Shown: positions 45,176 through 55,652 of the stretch, one piece after another
Layout: every line of letters begins with the position of its first letter
How positions within the stretch are numbered: the stretch's first letter is position 1
Translations under genes and position numbers: made by a program
From: Arcuatula senhousia
Taxonomy: Eukaryota > Mollusca > Bivalvia > Mytilida > Mytilidae
DNA length: 64,000 nucleotides
Assembly: GCA_963971305.1 (NCBI GenBank)
Contig: OZ020313.1
Coordinates: 21,463,260-21,527,259 of the forward strand
Direction of reading: 5' to 3'
Notes under the pieces: model-generated
The model's database searches: none
Seen by the model: the letters and a program-made list of their open reading frames with translations, nothing else
What the model was told of the DNA's origin: nothing

Positions 45176-45545
45176 TACAAAGTTTCTTACCGGTCCCATA
45201 TCTAAAAGTGCAAAGGTCCCGTAAAAAATTGCGGACCAAAACTTGATCTGTAACCCGTAATGGTAGAATCGCAAACAGTGCAAAATAAGCAGTGAATTTT
45301 CAAATTCGATGTGTCTTATAATAATTTGCAGACCGGAGCGACACGTTAACTTGATCTTTTAAATTAACTCATCATGGTATACTCACATACCAAAAATCTT
45401 TATACACATGATACATAAGGTTTAAAAAAAGCGCAGAAAACTTAATTATTGTGAAAGCGAGACGACCAGGCCGGACGGACACAAACGGGGAGACGGAGTG
45501 CAAACATAGAGTCCTCTTAGGCTTTTGGTGGTAGGGGACTGATAA
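45176..45545 (+). mobile_element. Family C 3-prime fragment
   Basis: Core text (AAAGGTCCCGTAAAAAATTG, AACTTGATCTGTAACCCG, CTCACATACCAAAAATC) is followed by a GGCCGGACGGACAC run and the end GAGTCCTCTTAGGCTTTTGG plus TGGTAGGGGACTGATAAAAA. The final hairpin is recognisable (AGTCC...GGGGACT). The 5-prime part is missing. Confidence 0.65.
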
Positions 45546-45608
45546 AAATCAAGTTAGTTTAAACTGTTTAAACCTTTATTTCTGATATTGAAATTTAAGT
45601 ATTAAAAG

Positions 45609-45752
45609 ATGCCAAAGACTGGACGAAGACGCAGAGGGAAGCACCGGGCTGTCAAGAACAAAACGAAAAGGAAAGTATCAGATGATTCAACTTGTTTTGT
45701 CTTTTTTCTGAGAATGATCATTTTAGATCCAAAGTTTTGCTACTTCCTTTAA
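45609..45752 (+). other. Unassigned 47-codon open frame with very basic N-terminus
   Basis: An ATG at 45609 (context aaaagATGcc) opens a frame beginning MPKTGRRRRGKHRAVKN and continuing KTKRKVSDDST, after which it becomes hydrophobic and stops at 45750-45752. The first 22 residues carry about 13 Lys or Arg. An AAA/GTATC step near 45680 could act as a splice donor, which would make the basic part a first coding exon. I recognise no family and cannot exclude chance. Confidence 0.15.
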
Positions 45753-45837
45753 TGGAATTCTGGAAACAATAACATCACCAATAGAGAATTTATGGGCAAT
45801 GTGAAGATGGTTTTTTTTTTCCTTATCCATATGATTT

Positions 45838-45945
45838 TCATTTAATATTCATTTAACATTCGTTTAATATTCATTTAACATTCGTTAAATATTCATTTAA
45901 CATTCGTTGAATATCTATTTAACATTCGATCAATATTTATAATTG
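45838..45945 (+). repeat. 22-bp minisatellite, about five units
   Basis: Units of the type ATTCATTTAACATTCGTTTA plus AT run from 45838 to 45945, with drift toward the right (ATCTATTTAACATTCGATCA). Confidence 0.85.
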
Positions 45946-46600
45946 ACATGGGTTGTTGCCTAAAGGCGGAACTTAAAAACTTTTTTAAAAAATCCGGAAT
46001 TTCAAATTCAATCTAATATATAACACAGTTTTTCGTTTTTTTTATCGTTGATTTTTGTACTTTTGATGCTTTGTTTTTTTGTGTGTCTTTTTTTCGAGTC
46101 ATTTATTGACCCTAATATTGTGTAAAATGGTGAAAACATATAATAACAAGATCCAAAAACTATGAATTCTTTAAACGTTTTTAAGCATGATATACAGGTC
46201 GGAAAACAATATTAGACAAACATTGACTTAAGCGAAGGATTTTCCTTACTAAACGTACTTATATCGTAGAACACGATTCCTTCAATAATGTAGCATTACA
46301 CCGCGCGAAGTGCACTTTAATTTGAAAAGCGTATTAGAACGTGAACAATTGTGGCTAGCTGTCTGGTCGAGCGCCGGAGCGGCTGAAGCGATTCACAACG
46401 AAAACAGAGAATATGAGATATATCATGATTTTCGACAAAAGTGTAACAACCATGTATTTTGTGTCAACTGGAATATAGACATATACGGAATTTTGGTCTC
46501 TCGAAGGAACACGTTTGGGCAACGCAACGGGTGTAATTCAACAACAAGATACGAAATAATTCAAGTCACTTTTTTCTGTTGACGTCTGTTTAATGGGCTT
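45946..46600. other. Unassigned spacer
   Basis: A frame open over 46310-46582 (about 90 codons, contains REQLWLAVWSSAGAAEAIHN) has protein-like composition in its first half but no ATG start and no recognised domain. It might be an exon or chance. No repeat ends seen. Confidence 0.35.
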
Positions 46601-47126
46601 CAGGGGCCTAATAGTGGCATCTTTTTGAAATAACTTAAAGATGTACAGAACAGCACACTTTATAGGCCAAATGAATATAACTTGTACTATATAAACAAAT
46701 AATATTGTAGAAATCAAACAAAAGAATACTTTCTACTTGGTGGTCCAATATGGCTCCCATGACCATTTGGCGAAATGGTCCCTTGTCCTCAAGAAAACTA
46801 ACATTATTTTTGGTCGGGATGTACCATACAAAATCTTTTATTGTGCAGAAAATGGTCGAATTTAACAAATAAAACAATTTTCCTGGTACAAATTTTTTTT
46901 TTCACATTGAGGTTCAACTTTGTCATTTTTTGGATGGTAGAGACTTTTTTGTCAAAATGCTCTGGGGTCAATATTAGACCACCAAGTAAAAAGTGGTCTT
47001 TTGTATGATTTCTACAATATTATTTGTTTATATAGAACAAGTTATATACATTTGGCCTATAAAGTCTGCTGTTCTGTACATCTTTTAGTTTTTTTTTTTT
47101 CAAAAAGATGCCACTGTTATGCCCTG
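46601..47126. mobile_element. MITE with about 155-bp inverted arms
   Basis: The left end CAGGGGCCTAATAGTGGCAT (46601 on) and the right end ATGCCACTGTTATGCCCTG (47108-47126) are inverse with small differences. The inversion extends through AAAGATGTACAGAACAGCA, CTTTATAGGCCAAATG, AACAAATAATATTGTAGAAA and ACTTGGTGGTC. The CAGGG start suits hAT-type ends, but I see no 8-bp target duplication. Confidence 0.75.
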
Positions 47127-48316
47127 AATCTCCATTTTTGTAATGCTGTAACATATAAGGAATGACCGAATGCAAAGTTACAAATATGTTTTTGTACAGA
47201 CCATGTGGCAGTCATTTGGAAACACATTCCATATTAATAGTCCAACCCTTCATTAATGAAGTCTAGATCCCTAAAGTTGGTCATTTCTATACATTTCATC
47301 AAAATACACAGATATTCCCATCTTTCACCCTTAATCCCCAAGTATATGTCTTTCCCGACCCTTAAATTGTACTTGTATTGTGATCATCTGTTGTATCACA
47401 TGTTCTAAATGTATTTTGTTTCATAGCAAACACATTCAGATTTTTAAACCGATTCCCTAAAAATTGGATTTTATGTAAAATTACTCAAACGTGTCATTGT
47501 TTCCTGGAACTGTGGCTAAGTCAAAATTTAAAATCCCAGCTCGGCTTTTTGATATGTTTGTTCTGATATGTCATTGTTTTTGAATTTCTAAAAGATAGGG
47601 ATAAAAAAGCGTTACCTTGGACAATTAGTAATCGTAAAAATAACAAATTTCAGCATTTTAGAGCAGTCTGGAATATTGCCCAAGTCCTTCCTGAGGGTAC
47701 CAGAGGAACTAAAATTATGAATTACGAAAATTGCACTGTATTTGAAAGACAAAACATCACTTTTTCAAAAAATATTGATACAATTTGAATTCCATCTATG
47801 TAAACTGAAAAAAATCACAATGAAAATGTCTATTTTTGAAATAAAATTTGATTAAAATAACCGATAAATCAAATGAAAGCTATACATAGCTATTGAGGCC
47901 TGTAGGGCGGCCATCTTGAATTCTTCGGAAAAAAAAATTGCCCGAATAAGTCTTATAGGGTGGTCTTTCAGTTGCAATATAACTTCTACATAATTTAAAA
48001 CCTTGCTACTGGACAAAATTTACAATTTTGCATGTTTTTCTCACAGGCTCTTAAAGTGTTCAAAACTTTTTTTCATATTCCAAATGAAAACAAAAATATT
48101 ACAGTCATTTTTTATCGATAAATTTTCAAAATAATTGAAAAACAGGAAGATTTTATTCAGTGAAAAAAAAATAAAATGGTGTCTTCTTCTACTACTATAT
48201 AGAACTGGAGAATTCTTCGGAATACTTTGCCATACTAGGACACGCACAGCAGTTGTCTCATAAATTGAATTAAATTGGCTATTTACAGCTAAAACTATGA
48301 ACATTGGGACGCTGAT
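47127..48316. other. Unassigned spacer
   Basis: About 1.2 kb without a supported feature. A+T-rich with a few G+C islands (47880-47910). The 87-codon frame at 48041-48304 has no domain. Confidence 0.4.
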
Positions 48317-49310
48317 CTAGTTGCAGTCAGGGCTAGCCAAAAAGTTAGCCCTGAAGTCTTCGATTGTGTCTGCTGCTGCTGTAGTAGTCGGTAGGAGATT
48401 CCAGTCTACAACTGTGCGTATGAAGTATGCGTTGCGGTATACTGTGTTGTTGGTCCTTTCCTGATACAGTTTGTGTTGTCCTCGGGTTGTGGTGTGTGGC
48501 TGGCCCTAATGTAAAGCTCACTGTTGATGTCAACTAGGTGATGCTGTATCTTAAACATCATCAACAAGTCGGTTGTACTTCCTCCACTGCTCTAGGCTCT
48601 GCCATCCAAGTTGGGGTATCATGTGCGTTACACATCCAGGTGTTCGGGTTGTGTAATCATTTGAGACGAATAGAGCAGCTCTTCTTATGAGATTTTCCAG
48701 GGCCTTGATCTTACTCTGGCTTGTGGGATCCCATACAGAGGATGCCTACAAGTTGTCTAATTATGCTGATGTAACTGGTCTCTTTCACTTGCTTTGTGCA
48801 GTCTTTAAGGTTACGCCTTAGGAAGCCAAGTGTCTTGTTCCCTTTTGCCACTACATTGTCTACATGTTTGTCAAAGGAGAGGTTGCTTGTTAGGGTTACT
48901 CCTAAGTATTTACTGGCATCCTCAATCAGTAGTGTGTGACCGTGAAGGTGGTGCGGGAGATTTAGGTGGGCTTTCGGCTTTCCTAATGTTACTCTGATAA
49001 CTGTGCATTTTTGTAGGGTTGAATGATATCTGTCACATGTTTTCCCAGGTTTCAAGTGCTGTGAGATCTTTCTGGAGGAGATGGCTGTCCTCAGCACTTG
49101 ATATTTCACGAAAAAGAATTGTTTCGTCTGCAAACAGTCTGTTTTCAGAGTGGTTAATCATATTTGGCATGTCGTTGGTATATGCAAGAAAAAAGTAATG
49201 GTCCCAGTAACATGACTTGGGCTGAAGGTGATTTTTGCACCTTTGATTGTGACATTTTGGCTTCTGTTCTCCAGGAATGATCTGATCTATGAAGTGATTT
49301 TGTTGTTGAC
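48317..49310 (-). pseudogene. Non-LTR retrotransposon reverse transcriptase, 3-prime portion, frameshifted
   Basis: Minus-strand order: IRSFLENRSQNVTIKG (about 49290-49240), GPLLFLAYTNDMPN, the catalytic box as LFADETILF (ADE at 49131-49123, normally ADD), SFNPTKC and TVIRVTLGKPKAHL (about 49000), DASKYLGVTLTSNLSFDKHV, KTLGFLRRNLKDC, then DPTSQSKIKALENLIRRAA, NTVYRNAYFIRTVVDWNLLP and the stop at 48319-48317. At least three frameshifts (near 48725, 48555 and 48490) and several stops break it. Upstream homology ends near 49310, so the element is 5-prime truncated. It belongs to a different family from the LINE at 38248-40690. Confidence 0.87.
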
Positions 49311-49613
49311 GTTGTTATGTGGTTTGTTTTGTTGTGATTATTTTTTTGTCTGCCGGTTTTGTCTTTGTCTTTACGGTTTTATGATACTGATTACCCCTTA
49401 GGTACACCTTTGCTTCTTCCGTAGTATGTCAGCTCACTTCCTGTAAAAAGCGGGCGTTTCCCCTAGATTTTTTTTTCATACGGATAAAAAAAAAATGTCG
49501 AATAAAATTGTAGTATTTTAATCAAATTTATTTATTTTTATTCATTAGACATCTTTTGTTAATGGCATACTTATCATGCAGGTGAAATTTCCATGCTTTG
49601 TCTTTACTGACGC

Positions 49614-50196
49614 AAAGGACCATGGATGATAAGGCCTGTTTTTGGCCTCAAAATATGGCTGAAAATTAAAAGTTCTAGTAATCTACATTCACTGTGTTAT
49701 TTTCTTAGGCAAGGGTTAGGGACATAATAAACAATGAATATTATTTCAATCCATTTAATCTATATATAGAAAATGGCATTAAAAGTCGGAAGATTTTCAA
49801 CATTTGGTGAAAATTAGCGGTTTTTACATTATTTTCATGCTTACTTTGCTTTCGATAGTAGTGTGTACACCCATGTACCAAATAGATTCTTTGGGAAAAT
49901 GTTTTTCAGGACCAACTTAATTTGTAACCAAAAGGATTTTGTGGTACATGGGTGTTGTGGTCACTTCCCAGAGCAAAAATTATTAAAAATATGCTAAAAA
50001 ACAGCCAATTTGGTAAATTTTGTGCAATTTGTTCAATTTTGATGTCATTATGACATCACAGTGTGGTTTAAAATATTAAATTGTCTATGAAGCATTAAAG
50101 TACTGACATTGAACTAAATCTTGTCACAATTTTTACTTGAATTCAAACAAAAACAATTTTTGGGCCAAAAATGGCCCTTATCAGCCCTAGTCCTTT
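49614..50196. mobile_element. MITE with AAAGGAC ends
   Basis: AAAGGAC-cat-GGATGATAAGGCCTG (49614 on) is inverse, with several substitutions, to GGCCCTTATCAGCCCTAGTC plus CTTT (50173-50196). The inversion reaches inward through TTTTTGGCC. A second nested pair, ACACCCATGTACCA (49867-49880) and TGGTACATGGGTGT (49942-49955), is perfect. Non-coding. Confidence 0.65.
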
Positions 50197-51093
50197 ATAC
50201 CAATACATGTAGATATATTTTTTTATTATTGCAAAATATTAAAATATCATAAAGCAAGTGTCACATTACTAACACGCGAATCGAGCCAGGTTATTTTTTA
50301 ATCTTTAAAACAATTAGGAAAAAATTGAATATGAAAAATCCTTAATGGGTTAGTAAAAATCATTAAACTCAATTCACCTATATAAATTTTATGTTTAAAC
50401 TTTGGTAAAAATTACCAGGCTCGACTCATGTAATCCTAGGAGTGAGTGTGCATGTACCAGTTTGATAATACTCATAGAATCGAAACTTTTAACCGTTGGC
50501 ATACCGGTATTGTTTCTTTATAAATTTTGCGATTTGTTTCAACTAAATTGCAGAGATTCTATAGATATTACTTCCTAAACCACATGTTGTTTTTTGTTTT
50601 TGTTTACACAGTCGTACATGTATATCTAAAGCCGAAAAAAATCATGATATATTATAATCTTTCATGATCTGAATGACGAATACACCACTATCTGTCTGCA
50701 TACGTACACCAGCATATACCCCAGGCATAATGATACCGGAAGGGCATCACTATACCGGAAGTTTTTATCAGATAAAAATAAACAAGGGATATTCCAAATT
50801 GTTTAAATAAATTCAATAGTTCTGATGAATTAAAGAATTAATATGCATGTAAAATATAAATTAAAGAATGATTATGCATGTAAAAATATTTTATAAGCAA
50901 TGAATATTTTATCAGTACAATAAAAATAATAGATTTTTCAGTGTTAAAACATTTGCTGTACATTGATTGTATTTGTTATTATAATTAATGAACTAAGAAA
51001 TATCGTTACATCGTTGGTCATCATTGGCTCTTGTCTCGGCATGAACCGCTCTTATAATTAGTTGCTTAATTGTGTAAAGTTTATTTCCACACT
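50197..51093. other. Unassigned spacer
   Basis: It includes a small direct duplication of about 30 bp at 50832-50892 (AATTAAAGAATTAATATGCA then AATTAAAGAATGATTATGCA) and ATACCGGAAG repeated at 50731 and 50752. No gene recognised. Confidence 0.4.
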
Positions 51094-51097
51094 TTAA

Positions 51098-53436
51098 AGG
51101 AGACTGGACACGATTTTTGATATTTTTATATTAGATCTTATTATCATCATAAACAGTAAAAAACACCATAAAACTAATCAATTCTCCTGAATAAGATCAC
51201 AATTCGAGCAATAAGCATCACATTTTATCGCTTCCGCCGATCCAGAAAATTTTAATGAGATAGGCGCCACATGACCTGATGACGCAATATGGGCCAGTTG
51301 TCGTTTTACTGCATAAGAAATTAATGGCAATAAATGCAATATGATATCGTTTTCGATTTAAAAAAGACAAATGAATATGAGAATTTTTTTCTGAATTTCT
51401 ATATTCAGCCATGGATATTGAAAATATCTTAAAAGATTGACCCATAAGACTAAAGTATTTAGAATAGCGACTCAAAATATACCCAATGGCATATGCAGCT
51501 TCCGACCAATTTTGCTCATGCTGCAAATTAGTTTATAAAAAATGTAAATTAAAGTATTCAACAGGAGTTCATTAAATGCATTATATTTAAAGTAAGTGTG
51601 CCTATAAATTCATTCAATTCCAATATAAACATTTATCAACACTAAGTGTTGTTAAAACTTTTTTTTTGGGGGGGGGTGTAATTACATGGTATTAGATTTA
51701 AGTTTTATACGAGCTGATGTTTAATAACAGTGATTCCGAAGATATCTTTACTTTTCCCGGACCGAACATAGATTTTGGTGCATCAGTGCTAACATTTCAA
51801 TATAAAATTTCCTAAATTCTTTGCCCGCTGGACCGAATCAGTTTTTGCTGGACTTGTCAAGCTTCGGAATCACTGTAATAGTTCAATTAAACCAATGTTT
51901 CAAACGTGAAGGGGCGTTCAATTTCACCCAAATTCCAATTCTACTTGATGCAGCATATAAATTTAAACCATTTTGCAGAGTTCGTATATTGTTAGTGCTT
52001 CTGTCAAAATGTTAAAAATACAAGTGACTGTACTATTTTATTCTTTGAATCACAGAAACTTTCTGTGTGATCATGTCCCGATATTTATTGTGAAGTCTCT
52101 TTACTGAACAGAAGAACGCAACAATTTAGGTTTGAACTGAAATAAAGAAGGAATGTGTCCATTGATGCCTCCGCTGCCCTGAAATAGGAACTTGAAGTCC
52201 GACAGGTCTAAAAATCGCTAAAGACTTACAACGTACATATTTATTCTTACGGATCTACGTATCGACGAACCCGACACCTCTAAAACATACCTCTTCCATA
52301 TGTTTCCAGGTAAACACAGGATCAATCAAAATTGAAGAACTAGACGAACTCTAATTAATTTATGATGCAAATTGCAAATTTACACTGGTGTGAACATTGA
52401 CCGCTTACTTCACATTGGGTGGGTGTAACACCTGTTGTAAATTCACAGTACTTTGACAGGTATGACACCTGCGGTGCGGCAGTCCAGTATGACCACTGAA
52501 CCTTCAAACAACTGCAAGTACCTGCAGCTTCAATCAACATGACATAAAGTAATACACAAACCACGGGATGTATTAATTTATAAAACTTATTTTTTGCCAA
52601 ATTTCGGAATGTAAAGTTATCTGAATTTCAATGAAAAAATATAAATAAAAGATAAAATCAAAATACAGTAAACTAGAATATCTGTCTTTTTTTTTTTTTC
52701 TGAGCATTGAGCTCTGGAAATAAGGGCTTTTGTCTGGGTAGGAAAAGACCTTTGTCCGTTGGGTGCTTAATAACGCAAAGTTAGCAAGCAGTTTACAATT
52801 ATTGTCACAGAGTAAATGGGTTCGCGGCCGGTTAACGTTCCAGGGGCAGATTAAGACATTTTCCATGCGAAAGGGGGTTTCGCATACTGGCTCCAGACCT
52901 ATTTTGCTTAACTTCACGACCATTAAAAAAAGAATTCGGAGGAAAGGGGGGTTCTGAACCCCCTGTATTCGCCAATGAGTCATAGTAATGTAAAAATGCA
53001 CAGAGCAAACTTTATTTCTGCCATGACGACTAACAAGCTTTACGGACTGACTGCTCTAAAAAAATCTAATTCTTGAAAATTATTAAAAAATATTTCCAAT
53101 CCAACATTTCTGTTGGTTACTGCAGTCAAATACATTCATAAAAACGCATTGTAAAGAACTGTCAATTTAATTTTAACAACTCTCTCAATTTTTTATTGAC
53201 TATATACCATTGTTTTAATATGCAATGATGGACCAGTGGCCCGTGTGACGTCAAGCCTCGTTTTGGGCTCAATCGCCGATTATTTTTTGCATATTTCAGA
53301 GGTCATAAACAAATGCATAAAAAGTGGTGTTTTAAGGTGTATATCAACAAAACAAGGGCGTATTTCATATTAAATAGGATTTTATGACAGATTTTTATCA
53401 TAATATAAAAAAGTGAAAAATCGTGTCCAGTCTCCT
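51098..53436. mobile_element. Element M: TTAA-flanked TIR element of 2.3 kb
   Basis: The left end AGGAGACTGGACACGA (51098-51113) and the right end TCGTGTCCAGTCTCCT (53421-53436) are perfect inverses, continuing into TTTTT and TATTATGATAA-like text. TTAA stands immediately outside both (51094-51097 and 53437-53440), a TTAA target as used by piggyBac- and Kolobok-type transposases. The interior has no transposase; it holds a GGGGTTCAGAACCCCC palindrome at about 52948-52963 and a Cys-rich open frame on the minus strand. Confidence 0.78.
52355..52632 (-). other. Cys-rich open frame, possible terminal exon
   Basis: The minus-strand frame is open from about 52638 to the stop at 52355-52357. A hydrophobic segment (LIHPVVCVLLYVMLIEAAG) is followed by a Cys-rich tail: TCSC, KYCEF, TQCEV, GQCSHQCKF, AICIIN, in all seven Cys after the hydrophobic part. 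This resembles a signal peptide plus small secreted Cys-rich domain. There is no in-frame ATG before the hydrophobic segment, but a pyrimidine-rich stretch ending CATTGAAATTCAG at about 52625-52637 could be a splice acceptor. It lies inside element M, which lowers the likelihood that it is a host exon. Confidence 0.2.
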
Positions 53437-53995
53437 TTAATGACGGACATTATACAAAGCCGAATTCGTGTAGCCGGACTTTTATGATTAGTTTTAGTCC
53501 CAATCTTCAGGTAAATGCCATTTATACAGCAGAAACATAATAAAGCAACACAAACAAGATTAGTACTAATTTGAGTTTATGTCTATTTTGCACCTGTTAC
53601 TTGTGTACATAGCATAATGTGGCCAAATGTTTCATACCGTATTTTTACATAGACCTGGAAAGACCTTAAAATGGAAAATCACCTGTTAAAAAAAAGACTC
53701 TTTTTGAACATTTATTTGTTTCGGAACCATATTGAACCATATTTCTGCGTATAAAGTTCTTAGATTGAATCAAATTAAACATGGCGCTGTTTTATGACAG
53801 AACATTTTGAAAATTTTGATGAATTATTAGTACTAATTAAGTTGGATAGGTGCAATGACACTGAGTTGCAGTGGGGAAAAAACCATGTCATAATCCACTG
53901 TCCACTTTATCCTGTGTCCAAATACAAGCCTAGTAAACGGAGCAAAGTTTTGGAACATTTTCATGTCCCGAGGGGGGTTACTTTCTATATATTGG
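53437..53995. other. Unassigned spacer with one ATG-started open frame
   Basis: An ATG near 53794 opens a 102-codon frame (MTEHFENFDELLVLIKLDRC...) ending in a hydrophobic segment (SIWCAIFFFLYFSSYVLI). It runs across 53996, where the tandem duplication begins, so only its C-terminal part recurs in the second copy. No domain recognised; not called as a gene. Confidence 0.35.
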
Positions 53996-55652
53996 TTAAC
54001 GGGGGCGTGCGACGGATTTGGGAAGTAATTTTGAAATTTTCAGTATCTATTTGGTGTGCCATTTTTTTCTTCTTGTATTTTTCTTCTTATGTATTAATTT
54101 AGTTTTAATTTTACACATGATATTATTTTTGGTTAGATATTAGTTTGAATTCAGGTATAAAAATTCCTGATAAATTGTCTCTCTTATACACTTGCATGAA
54201 GTGTCAATTTGCTGAAAAGTTTCTAGCTCTACCACAAGGAGTGCATTTTTGTGGGTAGTATTATCATTCATACTATTTAGTTGGGTATCAAAATCCAGAG
54301 ATGATTAGTATTTATACGGGTACCATTTTCAGACCTGCTGTCGCACGTCCACGTACTAAGAATAAGAAAATAACCCCTCCGGGCTTTATGTACAATTGAA
54401 AACGGGAATACAAGGACAATATAAAAAGTAAGTTTTCTTGAATATTTTTTGATATAACAACTGGTATATAAGTATAATTTTGACGATAATGTGGAGTAGG
54501 TTTACACGACACAACCTACCAATAACGGCAATTTAACAAAATCCTCAATGGAAAATGCATGTATAAAGTGACCAAAGGCCGCTGCTCGCTTTCTTGCATT
54601 GGCCTAAGATTAAAAATATAATAATACCAATCCCCAAATTATCTTCGGAAGACCAATTACTAGACATGGGACAACAGAAAACAGAGAAGTTATCATATTA
54701 GATTTTATAAATTGTAAAAGAAAGTTTTCATTATAAGTACTACAAACACAAATGAGAACCATTCTCCATTTTTTTCCTTTTAACCTAGTCACTTTAAATT
54801 GTATTTATTGTTTACCAAGCATAATCAGTTATAAGCCTCTGCACAGTTGCGATCGAAAATAAATCATATGATATCTTTAAATTGAATGACACTGTTTGGA
54901 TGACTTTACTGATATGAAAAACACAATAGAACTGAACTAGCTAGTTTGTTTTAACCTGGTTCAAAATCCCTGAACGGGGTGTAGGGGGGGCAAAGCAAAC
55001 CCCGGAAGCTCAGCGAGGATAGCGTTTAGAGCTTCATTTAAGAGTTTAGACCTGTCCTGGGTTAATTTTGTCTTAAAATCTTACCATAAATTTGAAAGTT
55101 TATTGAAGTCTGGACATAATGGGAAATATAAGAGTATAAATTATATACTAGTATATTTTGAGATTATTTAGAGAAAGTTCAGACAAGCTTTGAAGTTATT
55201 TAATGGAATAATATATGTTGATATAAATGACATATTACTAAATAAATATTCCAATATTCAATTAAATCCTTATAAACATTTATGATATAATTATTTAAAC
55301 GAGAAAACGATAGTAAATGGTTAATAATATAATCATACATGTAAATGCAGTTTGTCAATAAAAGGGTATGAAAGTTATCACATAAAACTTTTTCTAGAAA
55401 CATCGTTTATTTCAGTCCCAAAATCTTAACACTGTCATTGGTCGTGACCACTTTCCCACAAGAAAGTTAAGATAAACTTGATTCATCAGTCAAAAAAATC
55501 TTGCAGCATAAATGTTAATTGTAAAGCGAGGAAATGTCGCGGTATGTTTTCAACCCTCTTAATCCACAAAAACTGAAGGATATAATGTCCTTGTTTATAG
55601 CTACAAGTGCTAATGATTGTTTTTTTTCTGGCATACCAGACAAAGCTAGATA

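Noticed and set aside
52573..53001. 142-codon open frame on the minus strand
   Set aside because: It lies inside element M and reads across a GGGGTTCAGAACCCCC palindrome and A/T runs. No domain; composition follows the DNA.
54312..54792. Frames conserved between both duplication units, suggesting coding
   Set aside because: Conservation is explained by the recent 7.5-kb duplication; substitutions are too few to judge selection.
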